From NCBI RefSeq assembly GCF_947258925.1, contig NZ_CAMYKG010000005.1:16596-80595 (forward strand): a stretch of DNA of 64,000 bases, read 5' to 3'. The stretch's first letter is position 1. The number at the start of each line of letters is the position of its first letter. This document shows, piece after piece, positions 60,919 to 64,000 of this stretch. The position numbers and the translations under genes are program-made. The DNA comes from an uncultured Eudoraea sp. Lineage in GTDB: Bacteria; Bacteroidota; Bacteroidia; Flavobacteriales; Flavobacteriaceae. A model generated the notes under the pieces. It did not search any database. It was not told the DNA's origin and was given only the letters and a program-made list of their open reading frames with translations.

Positions 60919-62193
60919 ATGACAATTGAGCAATTACACCAGCTTTTTTTAAAGCATCCTCAGGTCTCAACGGATACACGCAACATACAGTCTAATAGCA
61001 TTTTCTTCGCTCTTAAAGGACCAAATTTCAATGGTAATAAATTTGCTTCGGAAGCATTGCGAAATGGTGCTGCATACGCTATTGCAGACGAAATAGAATA
61101 TGCAACAGGAGATCAAATCATCCTGGTTGAAGATGCATTGAAAGCCTTACAGGAGTTAGCTGCTTTTCATAGAAATTATTGTGACGCCAAAATTATTGGG
61201 CTAACAGGTAGCAATGGTAAAACCACTACGAAAGAATTAATATTTACCGTTCTGTCAAGAAAATTTAAAACTATTGCCACAAAAGGAAACTTGAATAATC
61301 ATCTAGGAGTTCCACTTACCCTGCTCACCATACAAGAAAACACAGAATTTGCCATTGTTGAAATGGGAGCAAATCACAAGAAAGAGATTGAATTTCTATG
61401 TACCATTGCACAGCCTGATTATGGCTATATAACGAATTTTGGCAAAGCGCATTTGGAGGGTTTTGGAGGTATAGAAGGTGTTATAAAAGGTAAAAGTGAA
61501 TTGTATGAGTATCTGATCTCGGGTAATAAAAACATTTTCTTCAATGGGGATGATCCTGTGCAAGTCAATAAACTAAAAAAGTATCGCAACAAAATTGGAT
61601 ACGCCATAAATAACCCTCAATGCCTTAACATAAAATTTTTGGGTGCCCAACCTTTTGTAGTTCTCAAAGTAGACGATACAGAAATCAGAACACAGTTAGT
61701 TGGAAGTTATAATTTTACAAATTGCTGTATCTCCGTTTTAATTGGCAAATATTTCAATGTCCCGCTGGAAGATATTAAAAAGGCCATTGAGAACTACCTT
61801 CCTCGAAACAATCGTTCACAAATTATTGATAAAAACAACTACCATATTGTCCTTGATGCCTATAATGCAAATCCCAACAGTATGGAAGCTGCCCTTGAAC
61901 ATTTTAATAGCATCCCGGGTAATAACAAAACTGCCATTTTAGGTGATATGTTCGAACTCGGGGAACAAGCCCATGAAGAGCATCAAAAAATCGTAGATCT
62001 GGCTACAGGCATGAAATTTACTTCGGTCATCCTGGTAGGAGGGAATTTTTACAAAACCAATTCCAAGTTTTTAAAATTTCAATCCTTTGAAGACTTCTCC
62101 AGATACCTGAAAGAACATAAAATAAATAAAGGAAACATCCTGATTAAGGGGTCAAGGGGTATGGCCCTGGAACGAATTCTGGATTATCTTTAG
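60919..62193 (+). CDS. murF: UDP-N-acetylmuramoyl-tripeptide--D-alanyl-D-alanine ligase
   Basis: STDTRNIQSNSIFFALKGPNFNGNKF, GLTGSNGKTTTKELI, DAYNANPNSMEAAL; ORF opens at 60883, likely start 60919. Confidence 0.95.
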   Translation: MTIEQLHQLFLKHPQVSTDTRNIQSNSIFFALKGPNFNGNKFASEALRNGAAYAIADEIEYATGDQIILVEDALKALQELAAFHRNYCDAKIIGLTGSNGKTTTKELIFTVLSRKFKTIATKGNLNNHLGVPLTLLTIQENTEFAIVEMGANHKKEIEFLCTIAQPDYGYITNFGKAHLEGFGGIEGVIKGKSELYEYLISGNKNIFFNGDDPVQVNKLKKYRNKIGYAINNPQCLNIKFLGAQPFVVLKVDDTEIRTQLVGSYNFTNCCISVLIGKYFNVPLEDIKKAIENYLPRNNRSQIIDKNNYHIVLDAYNANPNSMEAALEHFNSIPGNNKTAILGDMFELGEQAHEEHQKIVDLATGMKFTSVILVGGNFYKTNSKFLKFQSFEDFSRYLKEHKINKGNILIKGSRGMALERILDYL

Positions 62194-62229
62194 TCTAAGG
62201 GAAGTTTTGATTAACTTCCCTAAAAACAT

Positions 62230-62254
62230 AACCACACCTATGGTGTGGCTTTTT
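62230..62254 (+). terminator. Terminator after murF
   Basis: CCACACC tat GGTGTGG then cTTTTT. Confidence 0.75.
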
Positions 62255-62400
62255 GCGTGTGGAGTGTATTGAATTATCTCGATAAGTTCGTTGATCCAAA
62301 TACAGTACGCTGCTGCAAATAGAAAATCAAAACCGGTTTTTACCGGTATTGATATTTTATACATGCCAAACTCAGGAACAAGTTCCCTGTTTAGCATATA

Positions 62401-62429
62401 AAAAATCCACGCAAACTTGCGCGGATTTT
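62401..62429 (-). terminator. Terminator downstream of tRNA-Val
   Basis: AAAAATCCACGCaaacttGCGCGGATTTT; U-tract on the minus strand. Confidence 0.75.
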
Positions 62430-62439
62430 CTGCTTGATG

Positions 62440-62514
62440 TGGAGTGTATTGGATTCGAACCAACGACCCCCGCCCTGTCAAGGCGGTGCTCTAAACCAAC
62501 TGAGCTAACACTCC
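62440..62514 (-). tRNA. tRNA-Val (anticodon GAC)
   Basis: Minus strand GGAGTGT TA GCTC AGTTGGTTTA GAGC A CCGCC TTGACAG GGCGG GGGTC GTTGG TTCGAAT CCAAT ACACTCC A; 7-bp acceptor, D, anticodon and T arms all fold. Confidence 0.93.
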
Positions 62515-62658
62515 AAATTCTGTTTATCACCTATTGTAACCTCACAATAGAACAAAACAGATTGCAAAGATCGTAAAATTATTGGAGCTATCAAGTAAGC
62601 GATTTAAGCCTTTATTTAACTATTCTGTCTTATTTTTATATCAATTAAACGATTCATT

Positions 62659-63423
62659 ATGAAGATCATTTCTTGGAATGTTAACGGCATCAGGGCAATT
62701 GTTAAGAAAGATTTTATTAAATCGATTTCTGTTTTAGATCCTGATATACTATGTATTCAGGAAACAAAAGCGCAGGATATTGAAGTAGAAAAAGCCTTAT
62801 TACCCCTAAAAGAGCAACAACTTTATATTAATTCTGCTGAAAAAAAGGGCTATTCCGGCACTGCTATCTTAAGCAAACCCCGACCTATCACTATTAGTTA
62901 TGATATGGGAATAGCTGAGCACGATTCAGAAGGAAGGGTAATCTGCGCCGAATATGCCAAATTCTTTTTAATAAACGTTTATGTTCCCAATTCAGGACAA
63001 CAGCTTGTGCGATTGCCCTATCGTCGTCAATGGGATGCCGACTTCCTTACTTATCTTAATGAGAAAGAGAAAAAAAAACCGGTAATTGTTTGCGGGGATT
63101 TTAATGTCGCTCATCGTCCTATCGACCTTAAAAACGACAAATCAAACTACAACAAAACGGCGGGATATACGCAAATAGAAATCGATGGGATGGACAATTT
63201 TATTAATTCAGGTTTTGTAGATTCATTCAGACATCTAAACCCGGATGAGGTAGCTTACACTTATTGGAGCTATCGTTTTAAGGCACGTGAAAGAAACACT
63301 GGCTGGCGCATTGATTATTTTCTGATAAGTAATGCCATTGTCTCCAAAGTAAAATCTTCAAAGATACTTCCAGAATACTTTGGTTCTGACCACTGCCCTA
63401 TATTGCTGGAAATAGATATATAA
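62659..63423 (+). CDS. xth: Exodeoxyribonuclease III / AP endonuclease
   Basis: MKIISWNVNGIRAIVKKDF, CIQETKAQD, GDFNVAHRPIDL, GSDHCPILLEI. Confidence 0.93.
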   Translation: MKIISWNVNGIRAIVKKDFIKSISVLDPDILCIQETKAQDIEVEKALLPLKEQQLYINSAEKKGYSGTAILSKPRPITISYDMGIAEHDSEGRVICAEYAKFFLINVYVPNSGQQLVRLPYRRQWDADFLTYLNEKEKKKPVIVCGDFNVAHRPIDLKNDKSNYNKTAGYTQIEIDGMDNFINSGFVDSFRHLNPDEVAYTYWSYRFKARERNTGWRIDYFLISNAIVSKVKSSKILPEYFGSDHCPILLEIDI

Positions 63424-63427
63424 ATCC

Positions 63428-64000
63428 TTAAATTCCTCCATTTTTTTTCCTTAGTTTTTTTACTAATTTCCCCACAGTAAGCCCCTGGACTATTATAGAA
63501 AAAATTACCACGACATAGGTCATAACCAAAAACAATTCCCTGTGCATTTCCTGGGTTAAACCCAGTGCCAGGGCAATTGATATAGCTCCGCGTAACCCTC
63601 CCCAAGTCATTATAAGACTGGTATTCGGAACAAAATCCAAGCGCTTTGAAAAAACATTTACAGGGATAATCAAAGAGAGATACCTGCAAACGAGGGCAAT
63701 AGGAATTGCAAAGAGTCCTGCCAGTATAAATTCAATTTCGAGGTCCAGAACCAAAATTTCCATTCCAATTAGGACAAAGAGTATTGTGTTTAATAGAATA
63801 TCTATTAGTTCCCAAAACTTGTCTACGTAATTTTCTGTAACCTCAGACATGGCATTTTTCCTGGTTATATTACCCCCTACAATCAAGCCGGAAACCACCA
63901 TGGCCAAGGGCGCAGAAACATGCAGGTATTGTGCAATAATAGTACCTGTCATTACTGTTGCCAGAGTAATTATGACTTCTATATCATAATCATCTATAGA
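63428..64000 (-). CDS. Cation:proton antiporter, CPA1/NhaP type (partial, runs off window end)
   Basis: LAMVVSGLIVGG...WGGLRGAISIALALGL; reading frame stays open upstream of the listed Met to the window edge. Confidence 0.85.
   Translation of the reverse strand, partial: SIDDYDIEVIITLATVMTGTIIAQYLHVSAPLAMVVSGLIVGGNITRKNAMSEVTENYVDKFWELIDILLNTILFVLIGMEILVLDLEIEFILAGLFAIPIALVCRYLSLIIPVNVFSKRLDFVPNTSLIMTWGGLRGAISIALALGLTQEMHRELFLVMTYVVVIFSIIVQGLTVGKLVKKLRKKNGGI

Noticed and set aside
62152-62481. 109-aa minus-strand ORF overlapping the tRNA and the end of murF
   Set aside because: Runs through tRNA-Val and terminator hairpins; almost certainly not coding.
62440-62514. Reading the tRNA as tRNA-Asp(GTC) on the plus strand
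   Set aside because: The D-arm (TAGCTCAGTTGG) and T-arm (GGTTCGAAT) signatures are on the minus strand, giving anticodon GAC (Val).
1-64000. CRISPR arrays, transposases, integrases, phage genes, restriction or toxin systems
   Set aside because: Looked for regularly spaced repeats and hallmark proteins in the sequence and ORF track; none seen.

Overview
Chromosomal window from a Flavobacteriaceae/Bacteroidota bacterium. It is mostly ordinary housekeeping sequence with no phage, transposon, CRISPR or rRNA visible. Minus strand 1-7900 is a merged str/S10 ribosomal cluster: rpsL-rpsG-fusA-rpsJ-rplC-rplD-[rplW::rplB]-rpsS-rplV-rpsC-rplP-rpmC-rpsQ(partial). After it come a SusC/SusD pair, rlmB, rhomboid, rarA, an envelope-protein operon, radC, mpl, S9 peptidase, obgE, an hpt::adk fusion, purK-purE, an M3 peptidase, an ECF sigma factor with a small ZAS-motif protein, gcvP, a KASIII/methyltransferase/GT2 group, a PafA-like phosphatase, mlaEF-like genes, manC, SprT-like, aceF-pdhA, cdd, porV, gldJ, murF, one tRNA-Val(GAC), an ExoIII-type nuclease and a truncated CPA1 antiporter. 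The most unusual observations are: (1) L23 and L2 read as one uninterrupted ORF, lacking the L23 C-terminus, the L23 stop and the L2 start; (2) S12 lacks five residues of its conserved N-terminus (MPT[IQQLV]RKGRA); (3) porU is absent from its expected place between porV and gldJ; (4) an HPT-adenylate kinase fusion carries a 9-bp tandem duplication at its junction; (5) most convergent gene pairs have abutting or overlapping stop codons. Observations 1-3 could be real lineage-specific events or assembly/consensus deletions, and read-level checks are needed to tell which.
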